This document shows, piece after piece, positions 52,619 through 61,781 of a stretch of DNA of 64,000 nucleotides. Source of the stretch: Phycisphaerales bacterium (lineage in GTDB: Bacteria; Planctomycetota; UBA1135; UBA2386); NCBI GenBank assembly GCA_020247305.1, contig JADCJE010000137.1, forward strand, positions 24,713 through 88,712, in the 5' to 3' direction. Under the pieces are notes generated by a model. That model had not been told where the DNA came from, searched no databases, and saw only the letters and a list, made by a program, of their open reading frames with translations. Made by a program: the position numbers and the translations under genes. Position 1 is the stretch's first letter. Every line of letters starts with the position of its first letter.

Positions 52619-54307
52619 ATGACCGAAGCCAGCGCGGCCACCGCGCCACACGCCCACCTCCCCGCCTGGCGCCGCTACGTCGCCTTCCTGCGCCCGGAGG
52701 CCGCCGACCTGTGGAGCATCGTCGTCTTCGGCGTCGCCAGTGCCGTGCTCAGCCTCGCCGTGCCGCTGACGGTCGACGCACTGGTGAGCAGCATCCTGTT
52801 CGGCGCGATGCTGACGCCGCTGCTCGTGCTGACCATGGTGCTGCTCGGCTGCCTGCTGCTCAACGGCGCCCTGCGCGCGCTGCAGGTCTGGGCCGCCGAA
52901 GTCATCGAACGCCGCATGCTGGTGCGCGTCGCCGCCGACCTGTCGTGGCGACTGCCGCGCGTGCAGATCAGCGCCTTCGACGAACGCCACGGCCCCGAGC
53001 AGGTCAACCGCTTCTTCGACACCATCACGCTGCAGAAGAGCAGCACCAAGCTGGTGCTGGCCGTCACCAACGTCGCCCTGCAGACGGCCGTCGGCATGGC
53101 GGTGCTCGCCTTCTACCACCCGTTCCTGCTGATCCTGGTGCTCGGACTCGTGGCCGCCGTGGCCTTGATCGTGTTCGGCTTAGGTTGGCGCGGCACCCGC
53201 ACCGCCATCGACGAGTCGATCGCCAAGTACGACATCGCCGCATGGCTGCAGGAACTGGCGCGCCATACGACGGCGTTCTGCACCAAGGGCGGCGCCGACT
53301 TCGCCGCGGCGCGCGCCGACGAGCTCTGCCGCCGCTACATCGAGGCCCGCCGCCGCCACTTCCGCATCTGGTTCCGGCAGTTCCTCGGCAGCGTGATCCT
53401 CCAGGTCGTCGCCGCGACGTCGGTGCTGGCGATCGGCGGCTGGTTGGTCATCGAGCAGCAGCTGACGCCCGGCCAGCTCGTCGCCAGCGAGCTCATCGTC
53501 ACGGCCGTCGCCGGCAACCTCATCAAGGTCGCCGACGTGCTCAAGGACTGGTACGACGCCTGCGCGTCGGCGGACAAGCTCGGCCACCTCGTCGACCTGC
53601 CGCTCGAACGGCAGGACGGCGCGGCGCTGCCGGCGGAGGCCAAGGGCGTGGCCCTCGAACTGCGCGGCGTCGAGTGCGAAGTCCAGGGGGAAGCAAACGC
53701 CAGACGGGGCTTCGACCTGTCGGTCCGGGAGGGCGAGCGCGTCGCCCTGGTCGGCTCGACCGGCGGCGCCGCCAGCTACGTGCTCGACGCGCTGTTCGGA
53801 CTGCGCGACCCGGTCGCCGGCACGATCACGATCGACGGCCTCGACCTGCGCCAACTGCGACTCGACGCGACGCGCGACGACTTCGCGCTCGTGCACGGCA
53901 CGGAAATCGTCGACGGCACGGTGATGGAGAACCTGCGCTTCGGGCGCAGCGAACTTGCGCCAGGCGCGGTGCGCGACGCGCTGTCCGCCGTCGGCCTCTG
54001 GGACGAGGTGCTCGCGCTGCCTGCCGGAGTGGAGACCAGGCTGTCGACGCGCGGCGGCCCGCTGTCGAGTTCGCAGGCGAGCCGGCTGATGCTGGCGCGC
54101 GCGATCGTCCGGGAGCCGCGATTGCTGCTGCTCGACGGCGCCATCGACGTGCTGACGAAGCCGATGCGCGCGCAGGTGTTGCGCAACCTGTTCGACCGTA
54201 GTCACGGCTGGACCGTGCTGGTCGTGACGCAGGAGGACGACGTGGCCGCCGCGTGCGACCGCGCCATCGACTGCGAAGCCAACGCGCAGCCGGAGGCCGG
54301 CCGATGA
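52619..54307 (+). CDS. ABC exporter homologue with degenerate ATPase domain
   Basis: This is a 562-residue protein with an ABC type I exporter layout. Residues 1-310 contain a six-helix membrane domain, and 335-550 a nucleotide-binding domain. Every catalytic motif in that domain has changed. Walker A reads GSTGGAAS (379-386), with A385 where the lysine should be. The Q-loop position is H426, the signature is LSSSQ (482-486) instead of LSGGQ, Walker B D506 is followed by G507 instead of Glu, and the switch His is Q538. ATP hydrolysis is therefore not expected. No peptidase domain is present. The ATGA overlap with the HlyD gene shows it belongs to the cassette. Confidence 0.75.
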   Translation: MTEASAATAPHAHLPAWRRYVAFLRPEAADLWSIVVFGVASAVLSLAVPLTVDALVSSILFGAMLTPLLVLTMVLLGCLLLNGALRALQVWAAEVIERRMLVRVAADLSWRLPRVQISAFDERHGPEQVNRFFDTITLQKSSTKLVLAVTNVALQTAVGMAVLAFYHPFLLILVLGLVAAVALIVFGLGWRGTRTAIDESIAKYDIAAWLQELARHTTAFCTKGGADFAAARADELCRRYIEARRRHFRIWFRQFLGSVILQVVAATSVLAIGGWLVIEQQLTPGQLVASELIVTAVAGNLIKVADVLKDWYDACASADKLGHLVDLPLERQDGAALPAEAKGVALELRGVECEVQGEANARRGFDLSVREGERVALVGSTGGAASYVLDALFGLRDPVAGTITIDGLDLRQLRLDATRDDFALVHGTEIVDGTVMENLRFGRSELAPGAVRDALSAVGLWDEVLALPAGVETRLSTRGGPLSSSQASRLMLARAIVREPRLLLLDGAIDVLTKPMRAQVLRNLFDRSHGWTVLVVTQEDDVAAACDRAIDCEANAQPEAGR

Positions 54308-55716
54308 GCGACGCCACGCCCGCCTACCCCGCCCGCCACACCGATGCCGTCGGCCTCGCCGGCGGCAAGCACGTCGGTCGCCGCTTCGCACGGGCGATGA
54401 CGCTGCTGATCCTGGCGACGCCGTTCGCGCTGGTGTTCGCGCCGTGGCAACAGAACCTGCCCGGCGAGGGCCGCGTCATCGAGTACGACCCGGTCGACCG
54501 GCCGCAGCCGATCCAGGCGCGCACCGACGGCGTGCTGCTGAAGTGGCACGTGCGCGAAGGCCAGAACGTCAAGGCCGGCGACCCGATCGTCGACCTCGCC
54601 GACAACGACCCGCGCATCCTTGAGCGCTTGAACGACCAGCTGGTGGCCGCGCGGGAGAAGCGTGCGGCGTCGGTGCGCAAGCGCGACCAGTACGCCGGCC
54701 GCGCCGACCAGGCCATGCAGGCGCGGGAGGCCGCGATGCGCGTGGCCGACGACCAGATCCGCGCCGCCGAGCAGGCCGTCGAGGTCGCCAAGCAAGGCCT
54801 CGCGGCCGCCGAGGAGAGCGTCAAGCTCAACGCCTTCCTGGAGACCATGTTCGAGGGCCTGGTGCAGGAACGCATCGCCCCCGGCTTCGAACTGCAGCGC
54901 GCCAAGCAGCAGTCGGGCGTCGCGCGCGCCGAACTGCGCGCGCGCACGGCCGGCATCGCGGCGGCCGAGGCGCAGTTGCAGGCGGCGAAGAGCAACCGTT
55001 CGCGCGTCGAGAACGACGAGCAGGCCAAGGTGCAGTCGGCGTTCGCCGACCGCGACGCCGCCAGCGGCGACGTCGCCGACGCCGACGGCGCGGTCCTGCG
55101 GCTGGAGCGCGACCTCGAACGCCAGCGCCAGCAGAGCGTGCTGGCTCCCGCCGACGGCTTCGTGCAGCGGCTGTTCGCCAACGGCCAGGGCGGCGGCTTC
55201 GTCAAGTCGGGCGCGACGCTCGCCCTGCTAGTGCCGCGCACCAAGCAGTTGGCGGTCGAACTGTTCGTCGACGGCAACGACGTGACCTTCCTCGACGTCG
55301 GCCGGCACGTGCGCCTGCTGTTCGAGGGCTGGCCGGCGGTGCAGTGGGTCGGCTGGCCGTCGGTCGCCGTCGGCACGTTCGGCGGCAAGATCGAGTTCAT
55401 CGACCGCTTCGACGACGGCAAGGGACGCTTTCGTGTGGTGGTGCTGCCCGACGAACGTCCGTTCGCCGGCCCGGAGGGGCCGATCGTGACGTGGCTGCGC
55501 GACCTGGTCACGTTCGAGAAGGTCAGCGCCGCCAGCAACCCGCACGCCTGGCCGGACGAACGATGGCTGCGCCAAGGCACGCGCGCCAAGGGCTGGGTCG
55601 TGCTCGACCGCGTGTCGATCGGCTTCGAGATCTGGCGCCAGCTGAACGGCTTCCCGCCGTCGATCGAGCGGCCCAAGCGCGACGCCGGCGACAACCCCCC
55701 GGAGGACGGCAAGTGA
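54304..55716 (+). CDS. HlyD-family periplasmic adaptor of the exporter cassette
   Basis: This is a 470-residue adaptor. One transmembrane helix lies at about residues 30-50 (AMTLLILATPFALVFAPW). The lipoyl half-motif VLLKWHVREGQNVKAGDPIVDL is followed by a long coiled coil (about 100-270). The second lipoyl half is VLAPADGFVQRLF. A beta-barrel region and an unusual C-terminal extension follow, the latter with DRVSIGFEIWRQLNGFPPSI. It joins the ABC homologue in the inner membrane to the outer-membrane protein. The start overlaps the exporter stop and the stop overlaps the next GTG. Confidence 0.85.
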   Translation: MSDATPAYPARHTDAVGLAGGKHVGRRFARAMTLLILATPFALVFAPWQQNLPGEGRVIEYDPVDRPQPIQARTDGVLLKWHVREGQNVKAGDPIVDLADNDPRILERLNDQLVAAREKRAASVRKRDQYAGRADQAMQAREAAMRVADDQIRAAEQAVEVAKQGLAAAEESVKLNAFLETMFEGLVQERIAPGFELQRAKQQSGVARAELRARTAGIAAAEAQLQAAKSNRSRVENDEQAKVQSAFADRDAASGDVADADGAVLRLERDLERQRQQSVLAPADGFVQRLFANGQGGGFVKSGATLALLVPRTKQLAVELFVDGNDVTFLDVGRHVRLLFEGWPAVQWVGWPSVAVGTFGGKIEFIDRFDDGKGRFRVVVLPDERPFAGPEGPIVTWLRDLVTFEKVSAASNPHAWPDERWLRQGTRAKGWVVLDRVSIGFEIWRQLNGFPPSIERPKRDAGDNPPEDGK

Positions 55717-57239
55717 CGACCCGCCACGCGGCCGCGCTCGCCGCCGCGCTCGCGGCTGCGCTCGGCGGCTGCGCGCCGACCCGCTACCGGCCGCCCGCGC
55801 TGCCGCCGGCCGACTTGAAGCCGGCGCCGCAGCAGCCGGCTGCGGGCATCGCGACCCCGCCGGTGCCATCGACTTCGGTCGCGCCGCAGCCGGACGCGCC
55901 GCTCGGCCTCGACGAGGTGCTCGCCTCGGTCACCAGCCGCTATCCGCCGTGGCTCAGCACGCTGCTCGAACGCGACCTCGCTTCGGGCCGCCTGCTGCAG
56001 GCGATGGGCAACTTCGACACCAACCTGACCAGCAAGATCGGCCGCCAGGTCGCCGGCTACTACGAGGCGACGACCTTCGGCGCGCAGCTGGAGCAGCCGC
56101 TCGCCACCGGCGACACGGTCTACGGCGGCTACCGCATCAGCGAAGGCGGCCTGCCCGACTACAGCAAGGACCGCACGCAGGACGCCGGCGAGCTGGTGCT
56201 CGGCGGCCGCATCCCGCTGTTCCGCGACCGCGGCTTCGACCGCCGTCGCGCGGTCGTGCGCCAGGCGGAGATCGACGCCGAGCTCGCCGACCCGACCATC
56301 GCGCGGGCGCGCATCGACTACGTGCGCGCCTCGGCGCGGGTGTACTACGCCTGGGTCGCCGCCGGCCAGCGCCTGCGCATCGCCGACAACCTGCTGCGGC
56401 TGGCGACTGCGCGCGTCGCCGACCTGCAGCGCGGCGTCGAGCGGCAGTTCCTCGCCGCCATCGACGTCACCGACAACGAACGGCTGATCGCGCAGCGCCA
56501 GACCTTCGTCGCGCGCGCCGAACGGCAGTTGCAGCAAGCGGCGCTGGAGCTGTCGTTGTTCCTGCGCGACGCCGAAGACGCGCCGGTCGTGCCGGACGGC
56601 AAGCGCCTGCCGGCGGACCTGAGCGCGCCGCAGCCGCTCGACGAAGCCACGCTGATGGCGGAGACCGAGGAGGCGATGCAGCGGCGGCCCGAACTGCGCC
56701 GGCTGCAGTTGCAGCTCGACCGCGCCGAGACCGACCGCCAGCTGGCCAGCAACCAGACCCAGCCGCAGCTGGACGTCGTCGTCGAGGCCAGCCGGTCGCT
56801 GAGTTCCGATCCATACGTCGATCCGTCCCAGGAGGAACTGTTCGTCGGCGGTGAACTGCGGCTGCCACTGCGACAGCGCGACGCCTACGGCCGCCTGGCG
56901 CAGGCCGAGGCCGCGATCCGGCGGCTGCAGCTCGACAACCGCTTCACGCGCGACCGCATCGTCAACGACGTGGCGGACGCGCGCTCGGCCCTGCGCGCCG
57001 CGCATGCGCAGTACGTTGCCGGCCGCCGCAACGCCGACCTCGCCCGGCAGGTCGTCGACGCCGAGAAGCGCGCCTTCGAGCTCGGCCGCAGCGACATGTT
57101 CCGCGTGCAGCTGCGCGAACTGCAGTTCGCCGACGCCGAGGCGCTGGCGGTCGAGGCGTGGCTCGATTGGCATCGCGCGCTCGCCGACCACCGCGCGGCG
57201 CGCGGCGTCGACGCGACGGCGGCGAATGCGGGGCCGTAG
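55713..57239 (+). CDS. TolC-family outer membrane lipoprotein of the exporter cassette
   Basis: This is a 508-residue protein with a lipobox ALGGC near residue 20 after an Ala-rich signal peptide. The TolC-like body has two OEP repeats, with long amphipathic helices around 190-260 and 390-480 (for example RELQFADAEALAVEAWLDW at the end). It would be the outer channel of the cassette. The GTG start (55713) overlaps the adaptor stop and has GGAGG seven bases before it, one of the clearest ribosome-binding sites in the window. It is the second such protein here, only distantly like the one at 29042. Confidence 0.85.
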   Translation: MTTRHAAALAAALAAALGGCAPTRYRPPALPPADLKPAPQQPAAGIATPPVPSTSVAPQPDAPLGLDEVLASVTSRYPPWLSTLLERDLASGRLLQAMGNFDTNLTSKIGRQVAGYYEATTFGAQLEQPLATGDTVYGGYRISEGGLPDYSKDRTQDAGELVLGGRIPLFRDRGFDRRRAVVRQAEIDAELADPTIARARIDYVRASARVYYAWVAAGQRLRIADNLLRLATARVADLQRGVERQFLAAIDVTDNERLIAQRQTFVARAERQLQQAALELSLFLRDAEDAPVVPDGKRLPADLSAPQPLDEATLMAETEEAMQRRPELRRLQLQLDRAETDRQLASNQTQPQLDVVVEASRSLSSDPYVDPSQEELFVGGELRLPLRQRDAYGRLAQAEAAIRRLQLDNRFTRDRIVNDVADARSALRAAHAQYVAGRRNADLARQVVDAEKRAFELGRSDMFRVQLRELQFADAEALAVEAWLDWHRALADHRAARGVDATAANAGP

Positions 57240-57258
57240 CGGCCGCACGGCGGCCGCT
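57238..57258. terminator. Hairpin between convergent genes
   Basis: AGCGGCCG (57238-57245) pairs perfectly with CGGCCGCT (57251-57258) around a 5-base loop, starting within the stop codon of the TolC-like gene. It is a likely terminator shared with the convergent acyl-CoA dehydrogenase gene. Confidence 0.45.
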
Positions 57259-57281
57259 GGCGACAGCCGCTGCCGGCGGCC

Positions 57282-58364
57282 TCAGGCCAGCTGCAGCGCC
57301 GCGAGCCGGTTGCGCAGCGCTTCGCCGCCGCCGTCGAGGACCTCGAACACCTTGCCATCGCGATAGTGGCGCTCGACGTGGTACTCGACGGTGTAGCCGA
57401 AGCCGCCGTGGATCTGGATCGCCTCGTCGGCCGCGGCGACCATCGCGTCGACCGCGGCGACGCGCGCCGAGATCGCCGCTTCCGTGCCGTCTTGGCCGAG
57501 GTCGCACAGGCGCGCGGCGTGCCACGCGAGCTGACGCGCGCCGTCGACGGCGCGCCGGCACTCGACCAGCTTGCGCTGCACGGCTTCCTGGGCCAGCAAC
57601 GGCTTGTTGAAGGCGATGCGCTCGCCGGCGTGCTTCTTCGCCGCGGCGATCGCGCCGAACCCGCCGCCGACTGCCGCCGCCGCGACGCCGACCCAGCCGA
57701 CGAGTTGCGCCTTGGCGATCGCGGCGACCGCGGCGGCGCCGGTGGCGAGCACCGTCGCCGCGGCGCCGGTGAAGTCGACCGCAACGCAGGCCGCGCTCTG
57801 CAGGCCGAGTGCGCGCAGCGGCGTACGCTTGCACGCGGCGGCGTCGACGAGCAGCAGCACGGGCGCGCCGGCGTCGCTCGCGGCGACGATGAAGCGTCCG
57901 GCCTCGCCGCCGGGGACGAGGCGGGCCATGCCCTTCAGCGCGCCGGCGGCGGACACCAGCCCGTGCTCGGGCCCGACGAAGACGGCGAGCGCGCCGCCCA
58001 CCACGTCGCCGAGCGCGGCGCTGCCGGCGGTGCTGCCGGCCGCGCTGCCCGCCGCGCTGCCCGCGGCTTCGAGCGCGGCGGCGGCCTGGGCCTGGCCGAT
58101 CCACAAACGCGCGAGCGAGCCGGAGTGCGCGCCGACCGCTTCGAGCGCGGCGACGAAGGGCAGCAGGCCCATGCCGACGCCCCCGGCGGCTTCGCCGACG
58201 CAGAGGCCGAACACGCCGAGGCCGGCGAGGCCGTCGAAGTGCTCGCGCGCGAACGTGCGGTGCTCGTCGAGTTCCTGCGCCTTCGGCGCGACCTCGTCCG
58301 CGACGAACTTGCGGACGGTGTCGACGATCATGTCCTGGTCTTCGGTCAGTTGGAGGTTGTGCAT
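57282..58364 (-). CDS. Degenerate acyl-CoA dehydrogenase-like protein
   Basis: This is a 360-residue protein of the acyl-CoA dehydrogenase fold. The N-terminal helical domain (LTEDQDMIVDTVRKFVADE) and the C-terminal helices (IQIHGGFGYTVEY) are recognisable. The usual middle-domain FAD motif (A-x-x-x-TEP) is absent and replaced by an Ala/Gly-rich stretch (about 105-135). At the catalytic position, where homologues have Y-E-G-T, it reads L-D-G-G, giving D344 in place of Glu. Activity is uncertain: it could be inactive, or act on another substrate. The start at 58364 (MHNLQLTEDQ) is the conserved one; ten upstream codons are open. Confidence 0.7.
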   Translation of the reverse strand: MHNLQLTEDQDMIVDTVRKFVADEVAPKAQELDEHRTFAREHFDGLAGLGVFGLCVGEAAGGVGMGLLPFVAALEAVGAHSGSLARLWIGQAQAAAALEAAGSAAGSAAGSTAGSAALGDVVGGALAVFVGPEHGLVSAAGALKGMARLVPGGEAGRFIVAASDAGAPVLLLVDAAACKRTPLRALGLQSAACVAVDFTGAAATVLATGAAAVAAIAKAQLVGWVGVAAAAVGGGFGAIAAAKKHAGERIAFNKPLLAQEAVQRKLVECRRAVDGARQLAWHAARLCDLGQDGTEAAISARVAAVDAMVAAADEAIQIHGGFGYTVEYHVERHYRDGKVFEVLDGGGEALRNRLAALQLA

Positions 58365-58377
58365 GCGGTGCGTGCGG

Positions 58378-58545
58378 CTGGGAGTCTGCGTCACGGGACG
58401 CGTGCCGGTCCGGCGCGTGGATTCGCGGCTGGGGCGAAGCGGACGACCGCAGGCGAATCGGTGGATTCGCCGAGGATCGGCCGCGAGTCCCCGGGCGCGA
58501 AGACGCGTGGCGGGCGGCGTGGCCTTTCGGGACGGAGACTCCTAG
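58378..58545. repeat. 168-bp palindromic dispersed repeat, copy B
   Basis: This 168-bp copy matches, in reverse orientation and at roughly 85-90% by eye, the copy at 63043-63210. Its ends are inverted repeats: GGAGTCTGCGTCAC at the left, and a right end whose complement is GGAGTCTCCGTCCC. The exact centre holds a hairpin: GGCGAATC (58452-58459), loop GGTG, GATTCGCC (58464-58471). The right end includes the stop codon (TAG) of sppA. It looks like a non-autonomous, MITE-like element. Confidence 0.65.
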
Positions 58546-59642
58546 CGGCCGCCCTCCCAGTAGTAGAGGAAGCGGGGTCCGGTGGATTGATGGAGCAGCG
58601 CGGCGACCGGGTCGGCGCCCTGGCGGGCGGCGATGGCGCCGAAGAGCAGGTCGCCGAGGCTGGCGCGGCGGCGGGGTTCGACGACCGCGACCGGCTTGCC
58701 GAGCTTCTGCTGGAACCACGCCAGCGCAGTGTCGTGGTCGCCGATCTCGTCGACGAGCCCGAGCGCCTGCGCCTGCGAGGCGGTGTACACGCCGCCGTTG
58801 GCGGCCTTCAGCACGCCCTGGCGGTCGAGGTTGTCGCGGCCTTCGTCAACGACCGACACGAACTGGTCGAACAGCTCGTCGACGATGCCGGTGAGCATCG
58901 CCTTCTCCTCGCCGGTCATCGCGCGCGTCGGCGACAGCATGTCCTTGTACGGCGTGCGCTCCGACTTGATCGCGATCTGGTCGACGCCGTGGCGCTTGGC
59001 CAGCTCGGCGAAGTTCCAGCTGCTCATGATGACGCCGATGCTGCCCGTGATCGTGGTGCGGCGGGCGACGATGCGCTCGGCGGCGGCGGCGACGTAGTAG
59101 CCGCCCGACGCGGCGAGGTCGCCGAACAGCGCCAGCACCGGCTTGTCCGGGTGCTTGCCGCGGAAGTCGCGCAGCAAGCGGTAGATCACGTCGGAGTCGG
59201 TGACGCCGCCGCCGGGCGAGTCGACGTAGAGCAGCACGCCGAGGACGTCGTCGTCGGCCGCACGGCGCAGGGCGCGCTTGATCTGGCTGACCGTGCCGCC
59301 CGGCGCGCCCATCAGCGGCGACCCGCCCTCGGCGATGGCGCCGCGCACACCGATCTGCAGCACCTTGTGCTTGGCGCCGCGTTCGCCGGCGATGTGGACC
59401 TCGTCGTAGGCGACGCCGTCGGCGTCGGCGCCGAGGCCCGCGCCCGCGAGGCTGCCGACGCTGACCAGCAGCAGCAGCACGTTGAGGCCGCCCGAGGCGA
59501 CCAGCAAGATGCCGAGAAAGATGGCGACGAAGAACGCCACGCCGCGGGCTTCGCGCGGCGGCGGGGCCTGCCCTGGCCACTGCGGCTGCTGCGGCTGCAC
59601 CCCCGGCGGCGGCGCGCCGGCGTCCGGCGGCAGCGCGCTCAT
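58542..59642 (-). CDS. sppA: Signal peptide peptidase SppA, 36K type
   Basis: This is a 366-residue inner-membrane serine protease that cuts leftover signal peptides. An N-terminal Pro-rich tail is followed by one transmembrane region (about 34-66). The nucleophile is S179 in AASGGYYVA and the general base is K233 in RTPYKDM, 54 residues apart as in SppA_36K enzymes. The oxyanion region has YVDSPGGGV. Its ATG overlaps the stop of the upstream acyl-CoA dehydrogenase (59639-59642). The stop codon lies in the end of repeat copy B. Confidence 0.9.
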   Translation of the reverse strand: MSALPPDAGAPPPGVQPQQPQWPGQAPPPREARGVAFFVAIFLGILLVASGGLNVLLLLVSVGSLAGAGLGADADGVAYDEVHIAGERGAKHKVLQIGVRGAIAEGGSPLMGAPGGTVSQIKRALRRAADDDVLGVLLYVDSPGGGVTDSDVIYRLLRDFRGKHPDKPVLALFGDLAASGGYYVAAAAERIVARRTTITGSIGVIMSSWNFAELAKRHGVDQIAIKSERTPYKDMLSPTRAMTGEEKAMLTGIVDELFDQFVSVVDEGRDNLDRQGVLKAANGGVYTASQAQALGLVDEIGDHDTALAWFQQKLGKPVAVVEPRRRASLGDLLFGAIAARQGADPVAALLHQSTGPRFLYYWEGGR

Positions 59643-60820
59643 GCCGGAGCCACCAGGCCGCGGGCCACGACGAGGCGCTGGATGTCGGTCGCGCCCTCGT
59701 AGATCTCGGTGATGCGGGCATCGCGCAGGATGCGCTCGGCGGCGGTCGTGCCGTCGACGCCGGCCTGACCGAGGATCGACACCGCTGCGCGCGCCGCGCG
59801 GTTGGCGAGGCGCGAAGCCGACAGCTTGGCCATCGCCGCTTCGGTGCCGCAGCGCACGCCCTGGTCGCGCAGGATCGCCGCGCGCCAGGTCAGGAAGCGG
59901 TAGGCGTCGAGGTCGGCGGCGAGGTCGGCCAGCGTCCACTGGTCGGGCTGCGTCGCCGTCGGCCGCCCCTTGGCGTCGACCTGCGCAGCGAGGCAGCCCC
60001 TGATGAGGTCCACCGCCGCGCGGGCGATGCCGAGCGCCTGCGAGGCGATGCCAAGCCGCCCGCCGTCGAGCGTGTCGAGCGCGATCGGGAAGCCGTTGCC
60101 TTCCTTGTCGATCAGGCAGTCGGCCGGGACCTTCACGTTCTCCAGCACGATCTCGGTGGTCGGCGAGCCGCGCAGGCCGAGCTTGCGCTCCTTCTTGCCG
60201 ACGCCGACGCCCGGCCAGTCGCGCTCGACGACGAAGGCCGAGATGCCCTTCACACGGTCGGGGCCCGTGCGCGCGAAGACGACGAAGAGCTTTGCCTCGC
60301 TGCCGGTCGTGATCCACAGCTTGGCGCCGTTGAGGACGTAGTGGTCGCCTTCCTTGCGCGCCTCGCAGCGCAGCGCCGCGGCGTCGGAACCGGAGAAGGC
60401 CTCCGACAGGCAGTATGCGCCGAGCCACTCGCCGGTCACGAGCTTGGGGAACCAGCGGCGCTTCTGCGCTTCGTTGCACCACTTGCCCAGCAGCGAGTTC
60501 ACCAGCGAGTTGTGCACGCTGATGGTGACGCCCGTCGACGCGCAGACGGCGTTGATCTCCTCCAGCATCACGCAGCTGGCCAGGTTGCCCATCGCGGTGC
60601 CGCCGTGCTCCTTGGCGACCGTCGTGCGCAGCAGGCCGAGCTTCGCCGCGGCGGCGACCGGATCGCGCGGGAACTTCGTCTCCGCGTCGTAGCGCGCAGC
60701 GCCGCCGAGGTGCTGCTGGCAGTACTCGCGCACGAAGTCGCGGAAGCCGGCGAGCTCCGGCGACAGCTGGAAGTCCGTGGTCTGCGGCGACAGCGCGGCG
60801 GTGGCAGCGGTGGCGGTCAT
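59639..60820 (-). CDS. Acyl-CoA dehydrogenase
   Basis: This is a 393-residue flavoenzyme for the first oxidation step of beta-oxidation. It has the FAD/substrate motif AYCLSEAFSGSDAAA, ITTGSEAKLFVVFART, and GRLGIASQALGIARAA. The catalytic Glu is E375 in EIYEGATDIQRLVVAR. All expected elements are intact and the length is typical. It resembles short-chain or butyryl-CoA dehydrogenases. The 3-hydroxyacyl-CoA dehydrogenase and thiolase lie upstream on the same strand, completing most of a fatty acid or butyrate route. Confidence 0.92.
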   Translation of the reverse strand: MTATAATAALSPQTTDFQLSPELAGFRDFVREYCQQHLGGAARYDAETKFPRDPVAAAAKLGLLRTTVAKEHGGTAMGNLASCVMLEEINAVCASTGVTISVHNSLVNSLLGKWCNEAQKRRWFPKLVTGEWLGAYCLSEAFSGSDAAALRCEARKEGDHYVLNGAKLWITTGSEAKLFVVFARTGPDRVKGISAFVVERDWPGVGVGKKERKLGLRGSPTTEIVLENVKVPADCLIDKEGNGFPIALDTLDGGRLGIASQALGIARAAVDLIRGCLAAQVDAKGRPTATQPDQWTLADLAADLDAYRFLTWRAAILRDQGVRCGTEAAMAKLSASRLANRAARAAVSILGQAGVDGTTAAERILRDARITEIYEGATDIQRLVVARGLVAPA

Positions 60821-60865
60821 GGCATCGTCCTGGTTCGGCGGCGGGTTGCGAGGCGGCGTCCGGCT

Positions 60866-61729
<864 letters not shown>

Positions 61730-61781
61730 GGGGATCTCGGTTTGGGTGCGGTTCGGGGACGCGTGGCTGGGACGCGCGGAC

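Noticed and set aside
54324..57248. 974-residue antisense frame over the HlyD and TolC-like genes
   Set aside because: Shadow frame; the plus strand carries coupled adaptor and channel genes with a clear ribosome-binding site.
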